Part shown: positions 18,352 through 28,052 of the stretch, in pieces | Layout: the number at the start of each line of letters is the position of its first letter | Numbering within the stretch: position 1 is the first letter of the stretch | Program-made: the position numbers and the translations under genes | The notes under the pieces: generated by a model | Seen by the model: the letters and a program-made list of their open reading frames with translations, nothing else | Databases searched by the model: none | Told to the model about the DNA's origin: nothing | Source: Flavobacterium antarcticum DSM 19726 | GTDB taxonomy: Bacteria > Bacteroidota > Bacteroidia > Flavobacteriales > Flavobacteriaceae | Length of the DNA: 64,000 nucleotides | Direction of reading: 5' to 3' | Assembly: GCF_000419685.1 (NCBI RefSeq) | Contig: NZ_ATTM01000006.1 | Span: 186,001-250,000 of the forward strand

Positions 18352-19838
18352 TTTCTGCTGAATTTATTTTTAATTTTCATTAAAAAACCCGCAAGATCTA
18401 CTCTTTTATTCAGTTCTACATACGAGAAGTAAACAGAAAGTAGTAGTAAAATTGCAAGAATCCAATACCCGTTCGGATAATCAATTACGGCAACTGTAAG
18501 TGCTGCTAAACTTCCCAAGATTAAAGATTTAATGATAATAGCAATCGTATTTTCTCGAAAATTAAATTGAAAATTATTCTTAACAACGTTAAAAACGTAA
18601 ACACCGTAAACCGCATAATTCAACAACATTGCAATTCCAATTCCGATCAAACCAACATATTGGTAGAGTAAAATTGTAAAGCCAATATTCATTGCATCAC
18701 TAAAAATTTCTTGTTTAAAATAAAGTTTCTTTTCTCCTTTGGCCAAAATGATAAACGAAAGAGGCCAAATAATCGCCTTTATAATTATGGCTAATAAGGC
18801 AAATTTTAGAATCAAAACTACGTCAATAAAATCCTTTGAATACAAAACCCGAATCACGATTGGCGCTAAAAAATAGAAGCCTAAAATTAAAGGTGTAATC
18901 AGCAACAAGCCAATTTCAATCTGATCGTTCACCATTTCTTTAACTTGTGAATTATCCTTTTGAACCGCAGTTAACCTAGGATAAAAATCCGTTGACATGG
19001 CGTTAAAAATCATTCCAACATACGTAATTAACAACGTAGAAGCCACAACATACAAACCCAAAACAGATGTGGATTCAGTTTGAAAATTAAAATATAACTT
19101 GAGTAAATACGACATAATGTGTCCAAAAATCACATTGATCGAAAGCAGAAAACCCAACTGAATCATTTCTTTTCCGCGAGAAAAAGTTTCTTTAATGCTA
19201 ACTTGAACCGGCAGTATTTCAATCTTTCTTGCAAAAAACCAATTCACTACATAATTCAAAACAGAAGTTATAACCAAAACAGGGATTATACCGTCCATTC
19301 TGAAAAAATAATAAATCGGAATCGTAGTCAAAGTCACTAAAACTGCATAAACAACGGTTGAAACTGCAATCGCTTTCATGGATCGAGTTCCTTGTAAAAG
19401 CACCATTTTATTAACGGCTAATCCTGAAAAAATAAAATTGATCGATAAAACTAAAAACCAATTGACATATTCTGTTGACCCAAAGGTCCAAATACTTAAG
19501 GGTTTTGCTAATATAAAAGTCACTAAAACCCCCAATAAACCAGTCGCAATTGACCATCTCTTGAGTACAACAACTGTTTTAGAAAACAAGGCTCGATCCT
19601 GTTCAGCATCGGCTAAAGCGACCATTCTGACACCACTTATATTGATTCCAAATCCGGTTATGGAGGAGATGATGGCAAGAGTGTTTTGCAAAAGTCCAAC
19701 AGTTCCAATTCCCGCTGTTCCCAAAAATAAAGCGACAAATTTAGAACCCACTAAACCCACAAGAATTTTTAATGCATGCGAAAAGCCGAAAACACCCGTA
19801 GCTTTTAAAATCGTTTTATGTGAATCAGTGGTTTTTAT
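18348..19838 (-). CDS. Wzx-like flippase (O-antigen translocase), start uncertain
   Basis: A multi-pass membrane protein of about 470-497 residues in the MATE/Wzx fold group, with roughly 12-14 hydrophobic helices. It flips undecaprenyl-linked glycan units across the inner membrane. The only standard start, a GTG at 19760, falls inside what looks like the conserved first helix. The frame is open upstream to a stop at 19857-19859 and encodes ILKATGVFGFSHALKIL, which is typical flippase N-terminal sequence. I placed the start at the ATA codon 19838, but ATT at 19811 or coupling to the upstream gene's stop at 19850-19852 are alternatives. It sits within the polysaccharide cluster. Confidence 0.75.
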   Translation of the reverse strand: MKTTDSHKTILKATGVFGFSHALKILVGLVGSKFVALFLGTAGIGTVGLLQNTLAIISSITGFGINISGVRMVALADAEQDRALFSKTVVVLKRWSIATGLLGVLVTFILAKPLSIWTFGSTEYVNWFLVLSINFIFSGLAVNKMVLLQGTRSMKAIAVSTVVYAVLVTLTTIPIYYFFRMDGIIPVLVITSVLNYVVNWFFARKIEILPVQVSIKETFSRGKEMIQLGFLLSINVIFGHIMSYLLKLYFNFQTESTSVLGLYVVASTLLITYVGMIFNAMSTDFYPRLTAVQKDNSQVKEMVNDQIEIGLLLITPLILGFYFLAPIVIRVLYSKDFIDVVLILKFALLAIIIKAIIWPLSFIILAKGEKKLYFKQEIFSDAMNIGFTILLYQYVGLIGIGIAMLLNYAVYGVYVFNVVKNNFQFNFRENTIAIIIKSLILGSLAALTVAVIDYPNGYWILAILLLLSVYFSYVELNKRVDLAGFLMKIKNKFSRN

Positions 19839-19849
19839 TAGTACGTGTT

Positions 19850-20854
19850 TTAAATATTACATCCTATTTCTTGAAACTGCCTTTTAAAACAATTTACCCA
19901 TTTTTCCCAATCTTCCACTCGCGCTTTTGGATCATTCGCTTTCGCTAAAATTGTTGCAATTTCAGAACTATTTAAGTCGTTTGAAAAGTCTTTCATACTA
20001 TTAAGTTGATCTCCCAACCACGCTTCATTTAGAATTTTATTAAAGGTAAAAATGTCAAAATCTCCAGTGTCGTACTTTTTATTTGTTGCCGAAGAGGAAA
20101 ATCCCGTTGCCGCAACTTCTTCCTCAGCTCTTGCGAATGCAATGTTTGGGTTTTTATGCCAAAATTGAACGGCATTTTTCAATTGTACATTTTCATCCAC
20201 TTCGTTATAGTGATTCTGCCATAAACTTAAAAAGTATTCTTTATGAAAAATTGCTCCCGCAACTCCATAAATCGAATAGTATTGCAAGGCTTTTTCTTCA
20301 GAATATAAATTTAAAAACGCCATCAAATTTGGAATAGTATACCTTTTCATGCCGAAAATAATTCGATGCAATACTGGATTTTTAGTAAAAACTATTGGGT
20401 CATAAATAGTTATATTCTTTAAGGTTTCAATGGTTTTCGCGTGAATTAATTTTGGGTTTTTCAACCAAAACAACTTGACAAGAGCGACATTTTTCTCTTT
20501 CAACACAACTTTCGTTTCTTCTAAATTAACGTCTTTCGTAAACCAAATATCATCTTCCAATAACACAAAATAATCAGAAGCATTTTTGGCAGCTTCAATC
20601 CACATCTTAATTGGAATTTTCTTGTTATCTAGTGATAAATTTTGTTCAATATTTAACGATTTCTCATCATATGCATCCGAAGTGACAATTTTAATTTCAG
20701 GAAATTTGTCTTGCAGTTTTTTTAAATATTTTGAAGGTGTTCCGTCGTCTAGAACCGTTATGGAAATCTCAGAATCCACAACATTTTTATAAATGCTTTG
20801 GATGCAACGATCCAAGTAATACGGCCGATTGAATGATTTTATTAAAATGTCCAT
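19850..20854 (-). CDS. Family 2 glycosyltransferase
   Basis: A 334-residue protein. It starts [18 protein letters not shown], has [18 protein letters not shown], and carries a DxD-like VLLEDDIWF near residue 97. These fit a GT-A glycosyltransferase of family 2. The C-terminal 120 residues are not recognisable and may set acceptor specificity. Its start overlaps the upstream aminotransferase by 13 bases, and its stop abuts the flippase frame. It is therefore part of a four-gene minus-strand operon (22985 to 18348). Confidence 0.8.
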   Translation of the reverse strand: MDILIKSFNRPYYLDRCIQSIYKNVVDSEISITVLDDGTPSKYLKKLQDKFPEIKIVTSDAYDEKSLNIEQNLSLDNKKIPIKMWIEAAKNASDYFVLLEDDIWFTKDVNLEETKVVLKEKNVALVKLFWLKNPKLIHAKTIETLKNITIYDPIVFTKNPVLHRIIFGMKRYTIPNLMAFLNLYSEEKALQYYSIYGVAGAIFHKEYFLSLWQNHYNEVDENVQLKNAVQFWHKNPNIAFARAEEEVAATGFSSSATNKKYDTGDFDIFTFNKILNEAWLGDQLNSMKDFSNDLNSSEIATILAKANDPKARVEDWEKWVNCFKRQFQEIGCNI

Positions 20855-22011
20855 TCGTTCATCATTTTAACTACAAAATCAACTTCGGCATCAGTCAGAA
20901 CTGGACTTATTGGCAAACTCAGGATTTCTTTATGAATTTTCTCAGTAATAGGAAAAGACAGATTATTAAAATCCTTCAGTGCCTTCTGTTTATGAGGCGG
21001 AATTGGATAATGAATTTGCGTCTGTATTCCATTTTCAGTTAAATAATGCTGTAAATCCATTCTGTTTTCAGTCTGAATTACAAATAAATGAAATACGTGA
21101 TTACTAGAATGATCATAAAAAGGCAAAGCAATTTTATCGTTTTTTATTTCCGCTAAATAACGTTTGGCAATCGCAACTCGTCGTTGATTATCTCGATCCA
21201 GATTGGGCAATTTTACATTCAAAAAAGACGCTTGAACTTCATCTAAGCGTGAGTTAATTCCTATAAAATCATTATGGTATTTTACTTCTGAACCGTAATT
21301 CCGCAATGAAAAAAGCACTTTAGCCAATTCCGAATCGTTCGTTGTAATTGCTCCACCATCGCCAAGCGCTCCTAAATTTTTGGAAGGATAAAAACTAAAA
21401 CCCGCTGCATTTCCTAAATTTCCCGCTTTAAAGATCGGTTCAGATTTAGGTAATTTTGTGTCACTATTGGAAAATTTAGAGTGATTACTAACTACTGAAT
21501 GCTGACTAAGAGCCCCATGAGCTTGAGCTGCATCTTCAACTACCAATAAATTATTTGCATTTGCAAAATCATTTATCTTTTCCATATCAGCCAATTGACC
21601 ATACAAATGCACCGCTAAAATTGCTTTGGTTTTCAACGTTAAATTTTCGTGTAATAAATCAGTATTTAAATTGAACGTTTTAGAATCGGGTTCGATCAAA
21701 ACAGGCACTAAATCAGCATGTAAAATCGCTAAAATACTTGCAATATACGTATTGGCAGGAACGAGGACTTCATCGCCTTTTTTAAGCTTTCCCAATTCAA
21801 TATATCCTTTAAAAATCAGCGTCAATGCATCAAGCCCATTCCCTACTCCAATGCAGAATTTCGTGCCACAATACTGCGCGAAATTTTCCTCAAATTGTGT
21901 TACCTCAGTTCCTAAAATATACCAACCTTTATCAAGAATCGTTTTTAATTTTTCTTGAAATTGGGTTTCGTAAGCCGCGTTAATCTTATGTAAATCTAAA
22001 AAGTGAATCAT
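20842..22011 (-). CDS. DegT/DnrJ/EryC1-family PLP sugar aminotransferase (FdtB-like)
   Basis: A 389-residue fold-type I aminotransferase of the nucleotide-sugar class. Motifs are [33 protein letters not shown] (aspartate that contacts the PLP nitrogen) and [15 protein letters not shown] with the PLP lysine at 211. Between HGA and AGNLG, residues about 167-194 form an unexpected Ser/Asn/Lys-rich stretch that the family usually lacks. With FdtA and the acyltransferase it would make a dTDP-3-acylamino-3,6-dideoxyhexose. It is coupled to the upstream gene by ATGA. Confidence 0.88.
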   Translation of the reverse strand: MIHFLDLHKINAAYETQFQEKLKTILDKGWYILGTEVTQFEENFAQYCGTKFCIGVGNGLDALTLIFKGYIELGKLKKGDEVLVPANTYIASILAILHADLVPVLIEPDSKTFNLNTDLLHENLTLKTKAILAVHLYGQLADMEKINDFANANNLLVVEDAAQAHGALSQHSVVSNHSKFSNSDTKLPKSEPIFKAGNLGNAAGFSFYPSKNLGALGDGGAITTNDSELAKVLFSLRNYGSEVKYHNDFIGINSRLDEVQASFLNVKLPNLDRDNQRRVAIAKRYLAEIKNDKIALPFYDHSSNHVFHLFVIQTENRMDLQHYLTENGIQTQIHYPIPPHKQKALKDFNNLSFPITEKIHKEILSLPISPVLTDAEVDFVVKMMNEWTF

Positions 22012-22985
22012 ATCAAAACGTTTTCTAAAAGATGGGAATTAGCCGTTGGAACTTCATAAAAATCTTGTACTACGGTATTCGCACCAAAACTTTCTTTCCA
22101 ATACGACAAGCCTTTATTTAAGTTTTTACCTTGATTTTCATTTGAAATTCCGAAATCAAAATATCTTTTATCTTTAAAAACGGAAGTCAATAAATAATGG
22201 TATAAAAAATCGACACTTCCTAAACTTCCTTTATCTGCATCTCCCGCAATATATTGAGCATGTGCTACATTTTTAGTTTCAAAAATCGTCGTGCCTGCGA
22301 CAATTTTATTTTCATGGTACACATTGAATTGTCTGATGTCATTTGGGAACTTACACTGCAATTTTTGTATTTCTTCCAAAGAGTGAACCGGTTTTGCGTC
22401 GTGATTTTCGGCGAGATTGGGAATTAAAATCTGATTCCAAAACAGTTCAAAATCGTGCTCTTCCCTAACAACTAGGTTTAACTTTCGCGCTTTCAAAACA
22501 CCTTGCATTCGTCCTTTCGCAATTGTAAAATTTTGTTGTAAATCAATAACCGCATTTGTATCGCGGCGAATCAATTTGGCTTCTGCCAAAAATAAAGCGT
22601 AATTCACTTCTTCAGATGCAAAATTGCTGTAAAAACTTGGCACTAATTTAAGCTGCAGTGTTGCAATATTTTTATTTTTTAATAAAATTAGAATCCTTCT
22701 GAAAATTTCTAAAACAGAATCTAATTTCACTTTTTCATCATAAACCAAACCTCCATAAGTCAAGCCCTGATGCGAAAAAACGGTTTCAGCAACAACATTA
22801 GCCGGCAAGACAGCGATCCATTTTTGATCTTGTTCTACTACCAACGAGAAATCAGAAAATCGGTCGTTGTGGTATTCCATAAAATCACGATTGAATAGAA
22901 AAGTGGCGTTCTTTGCTTTTTCAATAAAAGCATTCCACTTCTCAAAATCACTCTCTCGGTACAACCGTACATTATAGTTTTTCAC
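22008..22985 (-). CDS. FemAB/GNAT-type acyltransferase
   Basis: A 325-residue protein of the double-GNAT (FemAB-like) type. It starts with [18 protein letters not shown] and has [24 protein letters not shown] and a C-terminal [20 protein letters not shown], all common in the GNAT proteins placed beside DegT aminotransferases. It starts at GTG and is the first gene of the minus-strand operon. The likely task is N-acylation of the 3-amino sugar made by the next gene. This is inferred from position. Cytosolic. Confidence 0.75.
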   Translation of the reverse strand: MKNYNVRLYRESDFEKWNAFIEKAKNATFLFNRDFMEYHNDRFSDFSLVVEQDQKWIAVLPANVVAETVFSHQGLTYGGLVYDEKVKLDSVLEIFRRILILLKNKNIATLQLKLVPSFYSNFASEEVNYALFLAEAKLIRRDTNAVIDLQQNFTIAKGRMQGVLKARKLNLVVREEHDFELFWNQILIPNLAENHDAKPVHSLEEIQKLQCKFPNDIRQFNVYHENKIVAGTTIFETKNVAHAQYIAGDADKGSLGSVDFLYHYLLTSVFKDKRYFDFGISNENQGKNLNKGLSYWKESFGANTVVQDFYEVPTANSHLLENVLI

Positions 22986-23122
22986 GATACTCTTTTATAA
23001 TGGGGAAAATTACTCATTTTTTTAAGAATAAGAGCGAAAGCCGATTCAAATTTCAGTGAAATTGACACTTTTGGGTTGGCAAATTAATAGTATCTTTAGA
23101 TTTTTAAAAGAATGTTTATTTC

Positions 23123-24922
23123 GTGAAAACTACTCAAGCGCTGCTTTATTCTATTTTATTTTGGCTCGCAAGTCTTACTTGTTTGGGTCAAAATGTGGCG
23201 TTATTTCAACAGTTTAACGGCAGGTATGATTTTACAGTAGTTGGAAACACATTAAATCCACAAGAGAATAATCCGTATTCGTTCTGTACTATTTTTAATA
23301 CTTCTTCCGAAAGTTTAAATTTACTACCTACCGATCAAGTTGAAAAAGCATTTATCTATTGGGCTGGATCTGGAACAGGCGATTTCGAAATTAAACTAAA
23401 TGGTGAAATTGTAAATTCAGAACGAGATTTCCCGGTTTTTCAAAACGAACTCGACTATTTTTCGGCGTATGCAGATGTCACTTCAATTGTTCAAGCCAAT
23501 GGAAACGGACTTTACACGGTTTCTGAATTGGACTTACAAACTTCTATTACCGGTTCGCAATATTGTGTCAATCGAACAAATTTTGGTGGTTGGGCAATTT
23601 TAATAATTTTCAAAAACGAAAATTTACCTTTAAATCAATTAAATATTTACGACGGCTTGCAAGCAGTTTCGATCAACCAAAATACGTTAACACTGACCTT
23701 GAATGATTTAAATGTATTGGACAATTTAGGTGCGAAGTTGGGTTTTATTGCATGGGAAGGTGACGCCACTTTGGCTAACCAAGAAACTTTTAAATTCAAC
23801 GGATTTGATTTAACGAACGATTTAAATCCTTTAAATAATGCGTTTAATAGTACGAATAGTTTTACGGGTTCCAATCAATTATACAACATGGATTTAGATG
23901 TATACGACATTGAAAGTTTTATTCAGGTTGGAAATCCTACCGCCACAATTGAACTCAAATCAATCCAAGATTTTGTAATGATTAGTACCGTTATTTCAAA
24001 ATTAAATAACCAACTCCCTGATGCCACAATCGCTTTTGAAAGTCCTGAAATTGAATGCAATTCGGGAAATATTTCCGTTAATTATACCGTTTTTAATGTT
24101 AACAGTACAGATGTTTTACCAGCGGGAATTCCTGTGAGCGTTTTTGCAAATGACATTTACATCACGTCGTTTTTCACTCAAAATGTACTCGCCATTGGAG
24201 AAAGCGAAAGTGGTTCAATTGGAATTCAAATTCCAAATACCATTCCTGCCGATTTTGAGCTAAAATTCATTGTAGATCAAAATGAAAATGGCATTGGCAT
24301 TCAAAAAGAATTGAACGAAAACAACAATAGTTTTTCAGCATTAATTTCACTTTACTTTTTTGAAACACCTGTTTTAAACAATGTAAAATCTTGTAATTTA
24401 GGCTTTACAAAAGCGCTATTTGATTTTTCAGGCTATGAAAATTTAGCTAAAATAAATCCTGAAGATGAAGTACTATTTTACGAAAGTGAAACCGATGCTG
24501 CATTGGAACAGAATCCGATAACAAATTTTTCTCAGTACGAAATAAATGAAAAAATGAAAGAAATTTTCGTGCGAGTGAACAACGAACGCTGTTACCAAAT
24601 TTATTCATTTTTTCTCGTAACAAAAAATTGTCCACCAACAATCTATAATTTAGTTACCGCAAATAACGATGGCGCAAACGACACTTTTTACATTGAAGGT
24701 TTACGTGAAATTTTCGTGAATTTTAAGCTTGAAATTTACAACCGGTGGGGAAATTTAATTTGGGAAGGCGACAATCAAACAGAAGATTGGAATGGATTTG
24801 CTACAAAAGGTCCGCGAATTATGGGTGATAAAGTCACACCAGGAACGTATTATTATATTTTAAATTTGAACGATTCGGATTACTCAAAACCACTGACGGG
24901 ATTCATACACTTAACAAATTAA
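23123..24922 (+). CDS. Secreted protein with T9SS type B (gliding motility-associated) C-terminal domain
   Basis: A 599-residue exported protein with a signal peptide ending near CLGQ. The middle contains beta-rich regions, including one resembling CARDB-like repeats (residues 300-420). The last 90 residues carry the type B sorting domain: NLVTANNDGANDTF, then FKLEIYNRWGNLIWEG and a final GTYYYILNL with GFIHL. This domain targets cargo through the type IX secretion system to the cell surface. The start is a GTG that overlaps a four-codon ORF (23112-23126). No enzyme domain is visible. Confidence 0.85.
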   Translation: MKTTQALLYSILFWLASLTCLGQNVALFQQFNGRYDFTVVGNTLNPQENNPYSFCTIFNTSSESLNLLPTDQVEKAFIYWAGSGTGDFEIKLNGEIVNSERDFPVFQNELDYFSAYADVTSIVQANGNGLYTVSELDLQTSITGSQYCVNRTNFGGWAILIIFKNENLPLNQLNIYDGLQAVSINQNTLTLTLNDLNVLDNLGAKLGFIAWEGDATLANQETFKFNGFDLTNDLNPLNNAFNSTNSFTGSNQLYNMDLDVYDIESFIQVGNPTATIELKSIQDFVMISTVISKLNNQLPDATIAFESPEIECNSGNISVNYTVFNVNSTDVLPAGIPVSVFANDIYITSFFTQNVLAIGESESGSIGIQIPNTIPADFELKFIVDQNENGIGIQKELNENNNSFSALISLYFFETPVLNNVKSCNLGFTKALFDFSGYENLAKINPEDEVLFYESETDAALEQNPITNFSQYEINEKMKEIFVRVNNERCYQIYSFFLVTKNCPPTIYNLVTANNDGANDTFYIEGLREIFVNFKLEIYNRWGNLIWEGDNQTEDWNGFATKGPRIMGDKVTPGTYYYILNLNDSDYSKPLTGFIHLTN

Positions 24923-25527
24923 TTACGTTGTAAAGTGGGTAAACACCACTGGTACCGTACTGCTAATAATCGAAAAGCAATCATGAATGCCGAAGTTATA
25001 ATGTATAAAATATCTTGTTCTAAATTAATTTGTTTGAGCACGAAAAACACAATTCCACCAGCAATACAAACCGTTGCATAAATTTCTTTTCTAAAAATCA
25101 CAGGTATTTCCGTACATAAAATGTCGCGAATCACGCCTCCAAAGCAAGCCGTCATTGTTCCCAAAGCAATACAAATAACAGGATGTAAACCCCAAATCAT
25201 ACCACGTTCAAGACCAATTAATGTAAAAACACTTAATCCAACCGTGTCAAATAATGAAAGTGAAGTTCGCAAACGATCTAGTTTTTTACGAAAAATAACA
25301 GCCAAAGCAAATCCAAAAACAATTAAATAAACATAACGTAAATCAAGCATCCAACTCACCGGCGTTCGTCCAATCATAATGTCACGCAAGGTTCCACCTC
25401 CAACGGCAGTTACGAACGCGATGATAAAAACGCCAAAAGGATCTAGTTTTTTATTAATAGCTGTTAAGGCACCTGACATTGCAAAAGCCGTGGTTCCGAT
25501 GAAATCTAGAAGAGTAAAAATGGTCAT
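24919..25527 (-). CDS. Trimeric intracellular cation (TRIC) channel family protein
   Basis: A 202-residue inner-membrane protein with about seven hydrophobic helices in two similar halves. Each half carries a glycine-rich kink and an arginine motif: VGGGTLRDIMIGRTP in the first and CFGGVIRDILCTEIP in the second. This is the UPF0126/YicG signature. Prokaryotic TRIC proteins form potassium-permeable trimers. The gene converges on the T9SS protein with a four-base overlap and is 24 bases downstream of the RDD gene. Confidence 0.9.
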   Translation of the reverse strand: MTIFTLLDFIGTTAFAMSGALTAINKKLDPFGVFIIAFVTAVGGGTLRDIMIGRTPVSWMLDLRYVYLIVFGFALAVIFRKKLDRLRTSLSLFDTVGLSVFTLIGLERGMIWGLHPVICIALGTMTACFGGVIRDILCTEIPVIFRKEIYATVCIAGGIVFFVLKQINLEQDILYIITSAFMIAFRLLAVRYQWCLPTLQRN

Positions 25528-25551
25528 GTTTTGTTTGGTTTTGAAAAAAAA

Positions 25552-26292
25552 TTACATGCTTTGTGTGTAGAAATTGTAGTCTTTCATTATCGTATTGATG
25601 AAATCGACATGATTGCCACTTTGGTTTTTTATTCCCGTCACCGATTCGATTTTTTCGGTTAGTTTTGCGAGTAATTCCAAATCAGCACTTGCTTTCGCTT
25701 TAATAAAATTTTCCTTAATAATCCGAACGTCGTTGTCTGAAAGTTTGATTACTAATGGATAAATCGGTTTATAATCGTTGTTGATTTCTTCGAGAATTGT
25801 GCTTGAAATGTTGACATTATTTCGCAACGTAATCACAGAAGTTCCGGCCGCCATATCGCCTAATCGTTGGGCTTTTTTATTCATGATTATTGAAATAAAC
25901 CCAACCACACCACTACTAATGACAATATCAATCATTCTGAACAACCACCGAATTAAGTAATCGCCAAAACTCGCTTGATACCCTTCAATTTTCACCACTT
26001 TAATGCGAACTAATTTTTTTCCTAAACTCTGACCTTCAAAAAAAGTTTCAAAAATCAAACTGTAAAACATCACCGGTAAAAAAATTATAGATTGAACTGC
26101 GGCTTGAGACCAATTGTCCATTCCAGACAAAACTTTCATGAAACCAATAAAATTCAAAAACAGATATATGCTAATAATATAGGCAATCATAATCAATAAA
26201 TCAACCCCAAAAGCAAGGATTCGGTGACCTATTGAAGCCGCCGTAAAATTAATAGTTACATTTTGTGTCGTATTGATTGATAATTCTGACAT
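25552..26292 (-). CDS. RDD family membrane protein
   Basis: A 246-residue protein. Residues 18-140 hold the RDD domain: FTAASIGHRILAFGVDLLIM (the R and D of the family name), the QSLGKKLVRIKVV loop, and LIRWLFRMID. They contain about three to four membrane helices. The last 90 residues are a soluble helical tail. It starts 20 bases from the divergent SpoIIM gene, an arrangement common in Bacteroidetes that ties it to the MoxR operon. Function is not established. Confidence 0.88.
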   Translation of the reverse strand: MSELSINTTQNVTINFTAASIGHRILAFGVDLLIMIAYIISIYLFLNFIGFMKVLSGMDNWSQAAVQSIIFLPVMFYSLIFETFFEGQSLGKKLVRIKVVKIEGYQASFGDYLIRWLFRMIDIVISSGVVGFISIIMNKKAQRLGDMAAGTSVITLRNNVNISSTILEEINNDYKPIYPLVIKLSDNDVRIIKENFIKAKASADLELLAKLTEKIESVTGIKNQSGNHVDFINTIMKDYNFYTQSM

Positions 26293-26312
26293 ATTTTATA
26301 TTTTAGCCTACG

Positions 26313-27290
26313 ATGAGAGAAGTTGCCTTCATAAAACAAAACAAAGAAAAATGGCTTGATTTTGAAGCCGTTATTTTCGGTAAAGCTAAAAAAAATCCTG
26401 ATGAAATTGCAGGATTGTATATACATTTAATCAATGATTTGTCGTATGCCCAAACTTATTACCCTAAAAGTAAGACCGTTGTCTACTTAAATTATTTAGC
26501 TTCACAAATTTACCAACGCATTTACAAAACCAAAAGACACGAGAAAAATCGGTTGCTTTACTTTTTCTCTGAAGAAGTGCCGTTGTTGGTTTATCAATAT
26601 AGAAGGTACGTTCTCTATGCTTTTCTACTCTTTTTTATGTTTGTGGGTATCGGAGTTTTGTCGGCAATGTACGACGACGACTTGTCGAGATTGATTTTAG
26701 GCGACGCTTATGTCAATAAAACCTTGGAAAATATTAAAGATGGTGATGCCGTTGCTATTTATAAATCAGGTTCGAATTGGGGTGGATTTTTCGCAATTAC
26801 GATCAACAATCTGCGAGTGGGTGCGATGTGTTTTATCATGGGAATATTTGGTGGAATAGGCACCTTTTATGTGATGTTTAAAAACTGCTTGATGTTGGGC
26901 TCTTTTCAATATTTCTTTTACGAACAAGGCGTTTTTTGGGAAAGTGTTCGCGGTATTTGGATTCACGGTTCAATGGAAATTTTTGCAATCGTTATTGAAT
27001 CAGCTGCAGGATTTATTTTAGGAGCTTCCATTTTATTTCCACAGACATTTTCGCGCATCAATTCACTAAAAATCGGATTTCGAAATAGCTTTAAAATTTT
27101 TTTGAGCACGGTTCCATTTACCATTGCAGCAGGAATTTTAGAAGGATTTGTAACCCGATATTCACTTGAAATGCCCAATTGGTTAAACGTAGTTATTATC
27201 CTAAGTACGTTATTTGCAATTTCATTTTACTACTTGATCTTTCCTTTTATTGTTGCCAAAAAACTCAAATCAATCCCTCAAATTGCTTAA
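26313..27290 (+). CDS. Stage II sporulation protein M-like membrane protein
   Basis: A 325-residue protein of the SpoIIM/DUF95 family with a cytosolic N-terminus of about 95 residues. About six transmembrane helices follow, with the conserved segments TINNLRVGAMCFIMGIFGG and WIHGSMEIFAIVIESAAGF. In non-sporulating bacteria these proteins accompany RDD, DUF4129, DUF4350, MoxR and DUF58 genes, as here. The role is not known. It is the first gene of a five-gene operon in which adjacent genes are 26 bases apart or less. Confidence 0.88.
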   Translation: MREVAFIKQNKEKWLDFEAVIFGKAKKNPDEIAGLYIHLINDLSYAQTYYPKSKTVVYLNYLASQIYQRIYKTKRHEKNRLLYFFSEEVPLLVYQYRRYVLYAFLLFFMFVGIGVLSAMYDDDLSRLILGDAYVNKTLENIKDGDAVAIYKSGSNWGGFFAITINNLRVGAMCFIMGIFGGIGTFYVMFKNCLMLGSFQYFFYEQGVFWESVRGIWIHGSMEIFAIVIESAAGFILGASILFPQTFSRINSLKIGFRNSFKIFLSTVPFTIAAGILEGFVTRYSLEMPNWLNVVIILSTLFAISFYYLIFPFIVAKKLKSIPQIA

Positions 27291-27293
27291 TCT

Positions 27294-28052
27294 GTGTTGA
27301 AAAAATCAGTATTCATTTTATTACTTCTTTTCATTATTCCAGTGTGGAGTCAGAATGCGATGGATTCCACGGAAGTGAATAAAAGTGATGTAGTTCAATC
27401 CGTAATTATCATCGATACAACTGTCATTGAATCTATTCACTTTAAAGAAAATCTGAAAGAAAAATACAATGACAAAGCGTTCGTTTATGAAGAAAAGGCG
27501 CCTATAAAATCCGTTTGGGATCGTTTTGTAGAGTGGTTTACCCAATGGATGAGTCGCAACTTTGACATGCAAGACGGTGAAAATGCGAAAAATATTGTCA
27601 GTTACATCATCAACACGATTGCCATAATTTTAATTCTATTAGTCGTTTTTCTAATCGCAAAAGCACTTTTAAACAAAGAAGGAACTTGGATTTTCGGTTC
27701 AAAATCTGATGCTAATTTGATTCGCTACGACGAAATTGAGAAAAATTTGCACCTTGTAGATTTTGAAAAATTAATTAAACAAAGCATTCAATCGGGCGAA
27801 CATCGATTGAGTATTCGCTACTATTATTTGTTTTTATTGAAAAAAATGTCGGAGAAGGAACTTATCGAATGGGATGTTGAAAAAACGAATTCCGATTATA
27901 TTTATGAAATAAAATTACCACAATTAAAAGCTGATTTTGAATACCTCTCTTATTTATACAATTACATTTGGTACGGCGAATTTGACTTAAGCACCCAAGA
28001 GTTTGAAAAAGCTAAAAAAGCATTCGACACCACCATTAAATCCATCTACTAA
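27294..28052 (+). CDS. DUF4129 domain-containing membrane protein
   Basis: A 252-residue protein with a signal peptide (cleavage near PVWSQ), a periplasmic stretch, one transmembrane helix near residues 105-125, and a cytoplasmic DUF4129 region. That region contains HRLSIRYYYLFLLKKM and YLYNYIWYGEFDL. It starts at GTG three bases after the SpoIIM stop and overlaps the next start by one base (TAATG). It belongs to the MoxR-associated operon. Confidence 0.82.
   Translation: MLKKSVFILLLLFIIPVWSQNAMDSTEVNKSDVVQSVIIIDTTVIESIHFKENLKEKYNDKAFVYEEKAPIKSVWDRFVEWFTQWMSRNFDMQDGENAKNIVSYIINTIAIILILLVVFLIAKALLNKEGTWIFGSKSDANLIRYDEIEKNLHLVDFEKLIKQSIQSGEHRLSIRYYYLFLLKKMSEKELIEWDVEKTNSDYIYEIKLPQLKADFEYLSYLYNYIWYGEFDLSTQEFEKAKKAFDTTIKSIY

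Noticed and set aside
19378..19887. 169-residue plus-strand frame
   Set aside because: It is antisense to the flippase gene and its upstream neighbour, and shows no domain or plausible composition.
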